A stretch of DNA of 64,000 bases from Microbotryum silenes-acaulis (taxonomy: Eukaryota; Basidiomycota; Microbotryomycetes; Microbotryales; Microbotryaceae). The notes under the pieces were generated by a model, which had not been told where the DNA came from, did not search any database, and saw nothing but the letters and a program-made list of their open reading frames with translations. The position numbers and the translations under genes were made by a program. The stretch covers positions 62,001-126,000 of the forward strand of contig QPFY01000025.1 in NCBI GenBank assembly GCA_003665825.1, written 5' to 3'. Of the stretch, positions 32,828 through 44,347 are shown in pieces (within the stretch, counting starts at the first letter, position 1; each line of letters starts with the position of its first letter).

Positions 32828-35178
32828 ATGTTGCGCACCACGGCGATGACGGGTCGTACCGTCGGCCTGTCGAGCGCGGCCTCGCGATTGCCGTCAACGA
32901 CGATGCGTCAGGCGTTGATCAAGAGGGTTAGTACTACCAAACATAACATCTGGAATACACCACTGGTGCATGTGCTGATACTGCGCTACTCTTCCACCCA
33001 ATATACCCCGCCTCGGCCCTTCCCGTGCAACCTCCGCGCGATATATCCTACACACTTGCAAACCCCGCGACACCAACCTTGAAAAAAAAACAGACCTACA
33101 CTACTACTCCCTCCAAATCCAACGTTCTACCGATCCCTCCGACCTCCTCAACCTCAGTGGTGCCACCTATTTCAACTCCCATCGTCGGCCGTCGTTCACT
33201 AACCCGAAAGGTGCTCACCCCACTCGCCCTACTCGCCATAACTTTCTACGGCGTTTCGATCCCTCTAGGATACACTTCACTTCGATATCGTGATTTCCTC
33301 GTCGAGTCCGTACCGGGAGGTGAATTGATAGGTGACGCTTTGGACAAGTACGAACTTGATCGTCATCACGCTTCGTTCAACGACCTAAGCGACAAAGTAG
33401 ATCAAGCTCTTTCCAAAGCGACGAACGCTTCGGGTCCTCCTTTGACGACAAAGTCAACTCCTACTTCTACTACGACTGCGTCTACAGCTGCTAATGGACC
33501 TTCTGTAACGAAGAAGGAGACTGAATTGACGCGTTACGCCGAATCAAAGGCCAAGGCAGAGGGATGGCAATTGAAGAAAGGTGACAAGGCCGATCCGATC
33601 AAGGCTCGAGAGGAAATCAAAGCGAAAGCCGAACAGGTCGCTCAATCCGTTTCAGATGCGACTCAAAAAGCGAAAGAACGTGCCGTGGAAAAGGCGAAAG
33701 AAGCTAAAGGGTTGGCGCAACAAGTTGAGAACGAAGTCGGAGGAAAGGTCGAACAGGTCAAGGTCAAGGTTGGCGAAGTGGTTGAAAAGGCTTCGAGTGC
33801 GGTTAAAAGTATTGTACCCAAGGTTGAGGAACCTGAATCGACTTTGCCCGTATTTGCTCAACGACCACGACAATTGGACGCGACGCCGATCCCACCCAAG
33901 AAAGCCCCCGCTGGAACGCCTTATGATGGTCCGCCTTTACCGATTGGGTTTGAGCCCGCGCCCGGGTACCAAAAACCTCGTGCACCCGCGACGCCGAACG
34001 ATCAGCTCAAACCCGTTCCTACCCCTCCTCAACCTCTACCGCTCGTCGCTCCCGCCATCAACTCGGACGAGAAGGCCGCTTCGGAACCGATGCTCGGTCA
34101 ACTCGCTTCGACGATCGACTCGTTGGCCAAATTTGTTGAAAACTCGGACCAAGGTAAAGCCTCCGCTGCAACGGGTGTATTGAAGGGTGCGCAAAACGAT
34201 CTCAAAACTTTGGCAGCGAGGTTACAAGCGATCAAGAATGACGGCGAATCAACTTTATCGACTAGTTTGGATCGTCAGGCGAAGGAATATTCGAACCTTT
34301 TGGTCAAGGCAGAGAAGGAGTTGATCGATCGTTTGGATCATCAAGAGGAGGATTGGAAGAAGGCTTTTGAGGAAGAGAGGAAGAAATTGGTCGATGCTTA
34401 CAAGACCAAGTTGCAGAACGAACTCGAAACGCAACAGGCGTTGATCGATCAACGACTGAAGGAAGAGGTCATCGCGCAAGGCGTCGAATTGCAACGTCGT
34501 TGGGTCGACGAGATCAAACTCAAGGTCGAACAGGAACGTGGTGGGCGATTGGCCAAATTGGATCAATTGGAGGGTGGAATTCGCAAATTGGAAAAAGTGA
34601 CGCAGGGCAACGTCGATTCGATGACGATGGCTCAAAAAGCGCGCAAGTTGCAAACGGCCGTCAAAGCCGTCGAACACGCGATCGAATCCGGTCGACCTTT
34701 CGTCAACGAACTCAACGCGCTCAAAAAGCTCGCTAAAGAATCGGCTGACCAAGCGCCGATCCTCGACGTGGCTCTTTCGACCATTGACGAATCGATCGCT
34801 TCCTCCGGCGTGGCGTCGTTCCCTTCCCTCGCATCACGCTTCACCAACTCCGTTGCCCCCCAATTGAAGAAAGTCTCTCTCCTTCCTGAACATGCCGGTG
34901 TGCTCTCTTACGTTCAATCCTACCTGCTTTCTTACCTCCTCTTTGAGAAACAAGGTTGGGCGGAAGGCTCGGACGTGGTGAGCGTGATCACTCGAGCCAA
35001 GTTCCATCTGTTGAACAAGGATTTGGATCAAGCGACGAGGGAGGTCAACTCTTTACAAGGTTGGCCGAAAGCTTTGGCGAGGGATTGGTTGAATGCGGCG
35101 AGGGGTCATTTGGAGGTACAACAGGCTTTGAGTGTGGTCGAGGCGGAGACGACGGTGCAGGGTTTGAAGGCGCTGTAG
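32828..35178 (+). CDS. MIC60: MICOS complex subunit Mic60 (mitofilin)
   Basis: Inner mitochondrial membrane protein that holds crista junctions in place within the MICOS complex. Exons 32828-32926 and 33094-35178, 2184 nt, 727 aa. The first exon gives a positively charged, hydroxyl-rich presequence (MLRTTAMTGRTVGLSSAASR). A single span follows (VLTPLALLAITFYGVSIPLG, residues 72-93). A Lys/Glu/Ala-rich stretch and long coiled coils fill the middle (to about residue 520). The C-terminal mitofilin signature is present (GVLSYVQSYLLSYLLFEKQG, AKFHLLNKDLDQATREVNSL, ALARDWLNAARGHLEVQQAL). The start at 32828 is chosen because the GTTAGT donor and the AACAG acceptor join in frame. The gene converges with the mitochondrial ribosomal gene downstream. 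Confidence 0.93.
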
Positions 35179-35353
35179 ATGGGGAAAGGTAGAGAGGGGT
35201 GTTTGTCTCATGTTTAGAAGATCTTGAGGCTTGCGTTTTGTGAGTGGAATGAATGCATGAAAGTGTTGAAGAAAGGATCTCGATCGGTGCACGAATCGCA
35301 TCTCTCCCGGGTGGGCTGGAGACCAAAGTCCCTTTTTTTTTTCAAATTACACA

Positions 35354-36456
35354 TCATTCGCTTCCAACAAGCCTCTTTCTATTCCCCCTCTTGGTCTTGT
35401 TGGGATTATAAGTTTTCGCCAACTTGTTCCCCCTCTCGGTACCCTCGACGTTTTCAAACGAGAACCTCGGTCGTCCCGGTCGACTCGGTTGGACGATCTT
35501 GATTTGTGAAACGGATTTCTTGGGTGCGTTTTCTGCTGCAAGGGGTGTTGGTTCCTCTCCTGCGACGGTAGTTGTAGAGGTAGGAAGATGTTGTAAAAGT
35601 GGTAAAAAGACGGAACGTTCGCCATTCTCCGAGTCCAACATCTCCCAACCTGCCTTCCCCTCCGTTCGAATCTGTTCGACTCGTTGACCTTGTTCGGAGC
35701 GTTCGATCCCCCTCCAATTCGAACCAGATTGTTCGGTCAGAGTTTTAACCCCAAGGTAAGATTCCATCCCTTGTCTCAACTTCGTTTGAAGGGGTAAACC
35801 ACGTTTCTTCCATTCTTGTTCCAATTCTTTCAACCTAATGATCGCCCTCACGCGCGCCATTGAAAGTCCGAATTTGGAAGAGATCGCTCGAACGACGACG
35901 AGGTCCGAAGGGGGGGAGTTGGTTTGTAGGTTACCTAGGTTACCTAGGTAGGCGTGGTAGACTTTGGTTTTGATGAGTTCGCTGACGGGCGGTAAGGGTT
36001 TAAAAGTTGGGTTGAGCGGGAAGGGCTGTTGGGAGTGGTTGGAAAGTAATGAGTGATCGAGGTATGAAAATTCGTACGAAGATATCGGGGGAGGGGGGGA
36101 CGTACCGTTTCGCCTATCCAATTCGTAGCGCCTTTAATCCCACGACGGTATTGCGCCCCATCACCTTGCAACCATGCTCTAAAACCACCTCCTCCACCAC
36201 CACCTCCTCCCATTCCGGAAGAAGATGGGGAAGTATTCTCCTCGACGGGTGTGGGTGTGGGTGTGGGTGTGGGTGTGGGTGTGGGTGTGTGCTGAGGAGT
36301 TGAAGTTGTGGTCGACTGCTGCTCCGTCGTGGTCGTGGCGGAAGCGTCGTCGTGGAGAACGAACGAGGTGGAGAAAAGACGGGTCGTACGTCGCACCACA
36401 GCTGGGGACGTAGGTATAGAGTGGCCAAAAAAGTGGGAGAGTGGGAAAGATGGCAT
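35354..36456 (-). CDS. Mitochondrial small-subunit ribosomal protein mS45 (Bot1 family)
   Basis: Exons on the minus strand 36456-36106 and 36025-35354, 1023 nt, 340 aa. The N-terminus (MPSFPLSHFFGHSIP, RRTTRLFSTSF) looks like a mitochondrial targeting sequence. Splicing creates the family block GETPFPLNPTFKPLPPVSEL. The core then reads VRAISSKFGLSMARVRAIIR, LKELEQEWKKRGLPLQTKLR and QGMESYLGV, typical of the Bot1 / eukaryotic mitochondrial regulator family (fission yeast Bot1, budding yeast Mrps35). The C-terminus is basic (NPNKTKRGNRKRLVGSE). The first exon carries a Thr-Pro repeat encoded by a GGGTGT hexanucleotide tract and a poly-Gly run, both in the spacer between targeting sequence and core. 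Confidence 0.85.
36245..36290 (+). repeat. GGGTGT hexanucleotide tract inside the mS45 coding exon
   Basis: About seven copies of GTGTGG/GGGTGT on the plus strand, read on the minus strand as a Pro-Thr dipeptide run. Changes by whole units keep the frame. Confidence 0.9.
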
Positions 36457-37245
36457 TCTGGTTGGAGAGGGGGTGGCCGATGCGGTGAAGACGGAGCGCA
36501 GGGAGGAGGAGGCGTGCGAACGGGGTTGGCTGAGGGCGAAAAGCGCATTAGTGTGGACCCGGAAGGTGATTAGCCTTGAGGGCGTAATCTCGCGCTCACA
36601 AAGTCGCGTGTGTGAGCGCGCGTGTGTGTGTGTGTGTGTGTGTGCGCGCTTGCTCAGCTCGTGGAGGACGGACCTCGTTCAGTCGAAAGCGAGTTCCGTT
36701 CATCTCTCTCTTCCCTCGACTCCGACTCCACCTATCGCCTCTGTGTCATATCTGTTTGCGTTCTCTTTTCCAACCACACGACCCACTCGCACTCGACTTG
36801 GGGTCGGATCTTCCTGGCCGACTCGCTCGACCGTTACGCTACGTTACGTTACGTTACGTTATACGCTTGGTCTGACTGCACTGCGGTCACAACCACCCCC
36901 ATACACACTCGCCCACGCCCTACGCCTACGCCCTACCCCGCGCGTTCACGCTGGACGACCGAGCACGCGATCAGCGTGGACAATCTTGTACGTCACTTTA
37001 TCTACCCCCAACTTCAACTTATTCAGGTTTGACTGATCCCATGACGTGACCCCCCCGACCCCCCCCCCCACAGCAAACAGCTCACACAGCGGCTGCTTCT
37101 TTGCGCGCTACGAGACGCGAGACGGAGACGAACGCGTTTGGTTTGTACGCCGCGACGCCACCCGTATCGTATCCTACGGCCTACCAACCCCTCGACGACA
37201 ACCGACTCCTGCGAGCTCATCCGTCTTGACCCCAGTCCAGCCCGC
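36457..37245. other. Divergent promoter with microsatellites
   Basis: The upstream region shared by mS45 (minus) and the SH3/RA gene (plus). It contains a GT dinucleotide tract at about 36620-36644 and an ACGTT/CGTTA pentanucleotide run at about 36833-36862. An alternative upstream start for the SH3/RA protein would be at 37138, in the same frame. Confidence 0.7.
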
Positions 37246-37537
37246 ATGAGCTCATCCTTCGCCACCACCTCCTCCACCACCACCACCACCACCACCACCA
37301 ATACCAATAACGCTGGTGTTCCTACCTCTTCGACGAGCATCATCTCCTCCCCCCCTTCTACGAAACGAGGTCCCGCACTGACCATTTCCGTTCAAGCTTT
37401 ACACAAACCTGTCAAACCCAAAGCCAAGGACATCATCATGGCTTCTCGCGCTTTGCAACAACAACAACAACAGGATTATAATAGGGCACAGGATATTGCG
37501 AGACATATCATGGATGATCACGATCACGATCACGATT

Positions 37538-37574
<37 letters not shown>

Positions 37575-40500
37575 GAGACGGGCTGGCAAGGGTCGTGTGA
37601 ATGGGTATGGGAGTGCGTATGAACAGGAAGAGGATCTGATGCTCGATGACCATGGCGCGCAACATCAACATCACTCGAGGCCACGGCAACAACAGCAAGC
37701 GCATCAGGGGCAGATGCAACTACACTACGTCGACGAAGACGGCCAAGACCACCACCACGGCGGCGGCGACGACGACGACGGCCCAGACCAAGACCACGAC
37801 GAAGAAGATCTCGACGAAGATTCGGGTTCGTTCTCCGACTCGCTCTCGTCCTCACCTTCGATCCCCGACGAAGATATCGACTTTACGCTCGTTTACGCTC
37901 TCCACACCTTCCTCGCGACCGTTGATGGACAAGCCTCGGTCGTCAAGGGGGACAAATTGTTGTTGTTGGACGACTCGAATTCGTATTGGTGGTTGGTCAG
38001 GGTACTCAAAACTCAGGCGGTCGGTTATATCCCAGCGGAGAATATCGAGACGCCTTGGGAAAGGTTAGCGAGGTTGAACAAGCATCTCAATGTCGATGTG
38101 AGTTAAGATCGCTGCCGATCGATTCCTCCTCAACAGATGAAGAGAAGCTTATTCAGTCCCCCGATATCGTACCTCTTAGCTCACCACGGCGACTCAACAA
38201 GACGTACTGAGTGGACCTCGATCGACGATGGCCCAAACGCGCTTCCAAACCCGTATCCCTCCCTCCCAACAACCCCACCCCCACATGTCCCAACATCCTT
38301 CCGCCAAAGGCGTCATCGCTTCCCCTTCTCACAAGGATCATCCTTGCAACATCTCCCCTCCTCCTTCGACTTCCGATCCGGGTAGAATGGCGATCGAACG
38401 AAGTCAATCTTCCAAAGCCAAGACCGTCGGGTTCACCGCGCCGACGTATTATGAACATTCGGCGAATGGGGATAGCGACACCTACGACGAAGAAGATGGG
38501 GAAGAAACGGGTAGTGGGGAACAGGATTATGAAGAAGAGGATGACGAGATCAGTCAAGACGCCGAACACGGTCAACAACAACAACAGCATCATCATCATC
38601 GAAGACGACGACGAAATCGGGATGACGACGAGGGTGAACTCATGGGCGATCAAGTCTTTGAGGACCATGACGAGGACGAAGACGAGGAAGAAACAACGTC
38701 CGAATTCTCCGATGATCATCATGAGCAAAGTCGGTTGCAATCCGTACAGGCTCCGATGGTCGCTACGAATGGGGGAGGTGTAGCGAGGGAAGCGCACAAC
38801 GTTCATCAGACCGTTCATCATCAGGAATCGCATGGTCATGTTGGAGAGGTCGGCACGATCGAGGATGCTTCCCTTTTGGAGGATAAGACTCTAACGATGA
38901 AGAAGAGGTACAGCGCTTCGGATTTGGGCAACATCGAACCAGGCATGAATTTGTACCAACTTCGTTCGCCGGATGGATCGCTCAATCAGGATGCACTCGC
39001 CTCAACGGACGCGGGTAATCTTTCCCCTCTTGTCGCTCCGACAACGACGTGGGATTCGACGCGCGAGTCATCGCCCCACTCATCCCTTGCTCCACTCGAA
39101 GATACGACGAACGAAACAGATACTTTCGTTTCTTCCCGAAGACCTTCCGCAGCGACCTCGACCTCCTCAGGTAACGAATTCGGCTCCATCAAAGGTCGCG
39201 CCGTGAATCTAGACGTTTTCGAACCCGATGCGCCGACGAAAAAAGTTTCCGCTACTCCACCTATCGTCAGGGATCCGAATTTTGATATCAACGATCCGTT
39301 CGGGGACTTGCAAAAACCGAGGGGGATTTCGAATACGTTCGTTTCACAACAACGTACGACATCTTCCGCCACCCGATCTCAAGGTATTCTGGTCGAGTCG
39401 GAGGGATCCAAGAATCGTACTGGTGTCTCGTCACCGAACGGAGGGGTACAGATCTCGCCCATTCGAGTTCGTGGCGTCGAAGTCGTTAACGTCAATGACC
39501 CACGTTACGATCGCCTGATCGGACCCGCCAAACGCCTCCATCAAGAGAACGCGCTTCGTTCCAATTCGGTGGACACTTCACCTCGTCCTCAATCACCTAA
39601 TGAAGGGTTCGTAGAGAAGGGTAGTTTAGGTCAAGGGGACGTTTCGTTGAATTCGATGGATACGATCAGTTCGTATGCTACTTCAGGTGCGGGCAATTTA
39701 GCGGAGGAGAATAGTCGCTCGCACACGCCGAATTCGATCGTTTCGGAGACGGGGAGTGGGAAGGGCAAGGTCAAGAGGAGTGGGAGTGGGAGTGCGGGCA
39801 GTGCAGGGAGGGATTCGGTTGATGGTGGTGGTAGTGGTGGGAATGAGGAGGCGAATGGAGGCAAGAAGAGAAAATCGGGTGGGATCTTGGGCTTGTTCAG
39901 GAAGAAGGATAAGAAGAAGAAGAATTCGTCATTGGGGAGTCTTAATGCTTCGGATGAAGGTCATGGGATCGTCAGCGTCAGCGGTGGTGGAGGCGCGAGG
40001 AGTTCGGAGGAATCGAACCGTATCGCTTCGCCCGTTCAAACTGGATCCGGAGCTTCGTCGGGTTCGAGGACTAAGGATCCGAGCCGTCGCGAATCCCAAA
40101 CGGTCGATACGTTGTTCTCGACCGACGCGGCATTGCGACAACAACAGGTCGAGGCCAAGCAGGCGATGTTTCACCAGTACGGCGTGCAACGAGCGCCGGG
40201 GGACGTGTCAAATACGATGACGCCTCGTGGTGGACCCGGTTCGGTCGCACTTGCGCCTCAAGGGAGTCAACAGTCCATTTCGGCGACGGTTGTTCGAATG
40301 CGGCCGGGAAGTCTGTTGGGGTCGCCGAGTATCCCCGGGTTGGACGTGCCGTTGTTGAGCGTGTTGCGCATTTTCGCCGGCGATCATGTCGATTCCGAAG
40401 CGACGTTCAAGACCGTCCTGTTGAATCGAGCGACGACGACGCACGATCTCGTCAAACAAGCGATGCAGAGGTTCCGTCTTACCGGCGACGCCGAGATCGA

Positions 40501-43193
40501 CGAATATTACCTCACCGTCCGAGAATTAGGTGGTGAAGAACGCGTGATCGGTGAACAAGTTCGACCTTTGACGGTGTTTGAAACCATGTCCGAAGCCGCC
40601 GAACAGGGCTTTATCGTCCCCTCCGTCAAGAGATCGTCGATTGGGTCGATCACCTCCATTCAGAGCAACTTGTCGTTGAATCCGGCGATTACGAGGTTGG
40701 GGATGAATGATTGGAGCGACGATTCGGCGGTCAAGTTTTACCTCAATCGACGACGACCAAGGACGAGGGATGCGACGCTAAATGGGACTTTGGCGAAACT
40801 TGAAACATCGTCGACGACGAGCCCGATCGAAAAGGCTGGGCCCTCGACGACGGCTTTGCTCTCGCCTTCCTCGGATCGTCCGAAACCCAGTGCGGGTTTG
40901 CTTTCCGTCGATCTGACAGCTTCAGCCAGCCCGAGTTTCCGCTTCGCCGCACGCATCACGATCCACCCTCAAGACCTACCCGAAACCGTCGTCTTCGATC
41001 CCCAAAGCAACGCCATCATACCCCGCTCCGTTTTAACCGATCGTCGCAATATCGGTCTAGGTGTCGACCCCATCTCCCCCGACGAAAGGGAACGCATCGT
41101 CTTCTTCCCTCGCAATGCGAACGTCTCTGAGGTGATCGAGGCAGGTTTGGATCGGTTTGGCATTGTCGATGGGGTCGTGGATGGGGGTGATGAAGTTGAG
41201 GATCGGGTGTCCAAGAGGAGGAGCGTGTCGCGCGTCAAGTATGCTTTGGCGGTGGAGAAGGATGGGCATGGTCAGTACTTTTGGATGGCCGTACGATTCG
41301 GAGAGTTGGAACGCAGGGTTTCTAACATCGTTGGGGCCGATTGTTTACAGAAACGTTGTTGCACTCGTCGAGCAAGCTCATCGACGCCTACCCCATCCCA
41401 CCTTTGCTTAAATCTTACGATCGTACCTCGAAGGAATTCCGTCGTCGATCGGTCGACGCGACGCTCATCCTCGGCAGCGAACAAGACTTGCAACCGACCG
41501 ATCCTGTATTTGTCCTTCGACGCGCTGCCTACCGCGGCCCTGCCTCGCGCGGCGTCGGTCCGATTCCGGTGACGATCGACGAGCTCGAGGAACGACAACA
41601 GAAACGCGCTTTCGCCGAACATCAAACCGCTTCCGATCCTCGTGCCCCCTCCTCGAGTGGTCATTCCCCAACCTCGGCCTCAACCTCGTCAACGACGCAA
41701 CAAGCTCGCTCGTTACTTTCAGCAAGGCAGAATGACGAACAAGGTGTCGATATCGCGATCCCTGAACGAGGTACGATCCGCAGCATTCGTGCGAACGGCG
41801 GTCGAGTGCGATATTCCTTCATTGGTCCGAATGGTCAATCGACCGATATCAGCGATCTCGTCGATCGGGAATTCGCACCCGCTGCGCCGGCGGCGACTAC
41901 GCAATCTGGCTCTCTGCATCCGGGTTTGGGGGATCGTTCGGTTTCTCAGGTTTCTAGCGCGACGAACCATACGACGACGGACTCAGAATCATTCCATACG
42001 GCCAAGGACTCGGACTCGATCTATTCCACTGGCACTGGCAACGCTTCCTCGAGTACACTCAACGCGGCCCAGGCTGCGGAAGCAGGTGATGAAGAAAGTA
42101 ACGCCTTGCGCGCATTAAGGACTACGGACATCCGCATCGACACTTCCGTCGCTTCACCCGTTTCCTCTTCACCAGCGTTGAGATCCCCGACGTTCAATTC
42201 CCGACCTCTTGGAGCGGCTTCGGCACTTCGACAAGCCGCGACGGCGGGCCAGAGTCCTCGCGTCGCTTCTCCTTTGGGAACGCAAGAGACCGATGATGTT
42301 TTGCAAGGGGCGTTCGGTTCTCGACGAGCGATGAGTCCAGCTTTCAACGAGTCGTTACAAGAACGTCTGGATCGAGTACTCGCCAAGGTCAAGGAAGACA
42401 AGTTGAGAGGTCGAGTTTCACCGGCCTTGCGTCCGCCCTCGTGGGCCACGGAGCATCAACGAGGCGTGAGTGGCAGTTCGACACCGACCGTTCGGGCCGT
42501 TTCGCCAACCGGGGGGCCGAACGTGAGACTCTCGCCCGGTGGTCAAGGCGGCTCCCCTTCAATCGACCAAGTCTTCGGTCTTGGAGCCACGGCGAGCAGT
42601 CGAGCCCCTTCCACCTCCACGACACCAACTCCTACAACGCAAGGCGCACGATCGACGAACCCACCGACGAACCCACCGACGAACCCAACGACGAACCCAA
42701 CGACGAACCCAACGACGAACCCAACGACGAACCCAACGACGAACCCAACGATGACCGCTCAAACCGGTGCTTTGTACTACCACGACGATTTCGGCCTCGA
42801 CACGATGCTCACCCTCGTCAACGAGGGGGCTCGATCAATTACGACGAGGAAGCCTAGGACCTCATCGTTGAAACGACCTCAGGGGCATGAGGCGTTGTTC
42901 GGACCTTCGTTGAGGGATTTGGATTTGAGTGAGGAGACGATGGCGATGTATGCGCCGCAGACGAGACGATTGGATGAGTTGGAGAGTGTGAGTCTGAAGA
43001 TCGTGAGATCTCCTCAACTTGAAAGAGAATCCGAGACTGATCTTATCTCCCGTCACTTCATTCGACTCTGCAGCGCCTCGACGCGCTCCTCTTGCGCCTG
43101 AGGATCCCGAACCCGGAATCGAGGCTCGAAACCTCGTCATCCCCGAGCAATGCCCCATCCCCTTCCTTGAAACAACATCCTACCCTCTCATAA
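37246..43193 (+). CDS. Large SH3 and Ras-association (RA) domain protein, polarity-type
   Basis: Exons 37246-38097, 38180-41270, 41351-42987 and 43074-43193, 5700 nt, 1899 aa. The N-terminus is low-complexity (Ser/Thr, poly-Gln, HEHEHE, Asp-rich). An SH3 domain lies at about residues 214-273 (LVYALHTFLATVDGQASVVK, LLLLDDSNSYWWLVRVL, GYIPAENIETPWERLARLNK), closest in style to SH3 domains of Bud14/Tea4-like cell-polarity proteins. An RA-type ubiquitin-fold domain lies at about residues 1005-1090 (SVLRIFAGDHVDSEATFKTV, NRATTTHDLVKQAMQRF). A second conserved block (ITIHPQDLPETVVFDPQSNA, around residue 1205) follows. The C-terminal part is disordered, with a TNPT minisatellite and a short final helix (ELESRLDALLLRL). 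Binding a Ras-family GTPase and polarity scaffolds is inferred from the domains. An ATG at 37138 would add 36 residues. Confidence 0.85.
42653..42752 (+). repeat. 12-nt minisatellite in the SH3/RA gene
   Basis: About eight tandem copies of CGACGAACCCAA/C encode an imperfect Thr-Asn-Pro-Thr/Pro repeat in the disordered C-terminal third. Unit changes preserve the frame. Confidence 0.93.
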
Positions 43194-44347
43194 TTTCCCA
43201 CCTTGTCGTGGCCTCTTTGACGAATGATCACTACCTCCCATTTTGCTGCCACGTTTGAGTTCCTCACTTCTTTCTCCTAATAACGACCAATTTTTTGTAC
43301 TTTTGTCACGACGCCTTCACTTTTTTTTCAGTGTGCAATAGTCTTATTTTGTGTTTTTGGCAGTATTTCGTTGATTCATTCGTTCAATACCCGAGTCTTT
43401 GTAGTAAAGATGGACTCTTCCATAATCAGCTGCTGAGCGCCCGCGTACCTCCGGCGCCCGCACGTGGACGAAGAGGATCGACTCCGAAATCGTCTTCGAG
43501 CCGAGAGAGGCCGAGAGGCAAAATGTCGCCGAACCCCCGGGCACACTAGCTCTAGCTGACACCCCTTAACGAGTCTTTCTGAAACTTCGACAGACAACCC
43601 AGTTCAATGTCAGGATTGCTCATAGCGGCGGAGATACGACGGTCGCGAGCTCCGACCTATGTACTACTTACTAGGCGAACCGCGGCCGTGAGACTGAGTC
43701 AGCTGTTAAAAGTCACGATGGGCGAGATCAGCGACGAAGCCGAACCGCGGTGCCTTGCTGGGCAGTTTTGAAAAAAAATGATGGACTCCGAGTCTCGTAG
43801 GCGGCCGGCGAGGCTTCCAGCAGGGCCCAAATGCGCTCGGCGCGCGAGTATACGCTGGGGCCCAGGGGATGTGAAGGCATGGAAGGCGCAAGGCACGATC
43901 GCTCGAGACGTCGAGTGTTTCACTCGTGTGAGCTCCAATTGTAGAGTAAACATGCGGGGGATTGAAGAAAGATGCCGTTCGCTTGCCGAGGATTCAGATG
44001 CATGCATCCATGCAACCCTCGCTTCGTTTGTCTCCTCTTGTCTTCGTGTCACATACTCTTCAAGACTGTAGTTGTCCTGAGCCTGCAGCCCTTCGGAGTG
44101 CCCGAAACGTGTGAGTGAGTGCAAAGTGTCGGCCTTTCCACTTTGGCGGCTCGTCCGAGCCCGACATTCGCGGCATCGGAATCCGGCTTGCGGAGTTTTT
44201 GTTCCAGGTTTCAACCCAGTTGGCCACAGGCGGTCGAACTGCTGGTCTTCGACACCAATATCTATGACAAATCAAACTAATCCAAAAGCGCTCCACTGAC
44301 CTTGCCCCCTTCCCCCTTCTCGAAGTAGATCCCAAGCTTAAACGACC
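43194..44347. other. Intergenic, no gene seen
   Basis: About 1.15 kb between two plus-strand genes. A T-rich stretch at 43290-43400 probably contains the end of the SH3/RA transcript. A minus-strand frame at 43699-44214 has no recognisable features. Confidence 0.5.
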
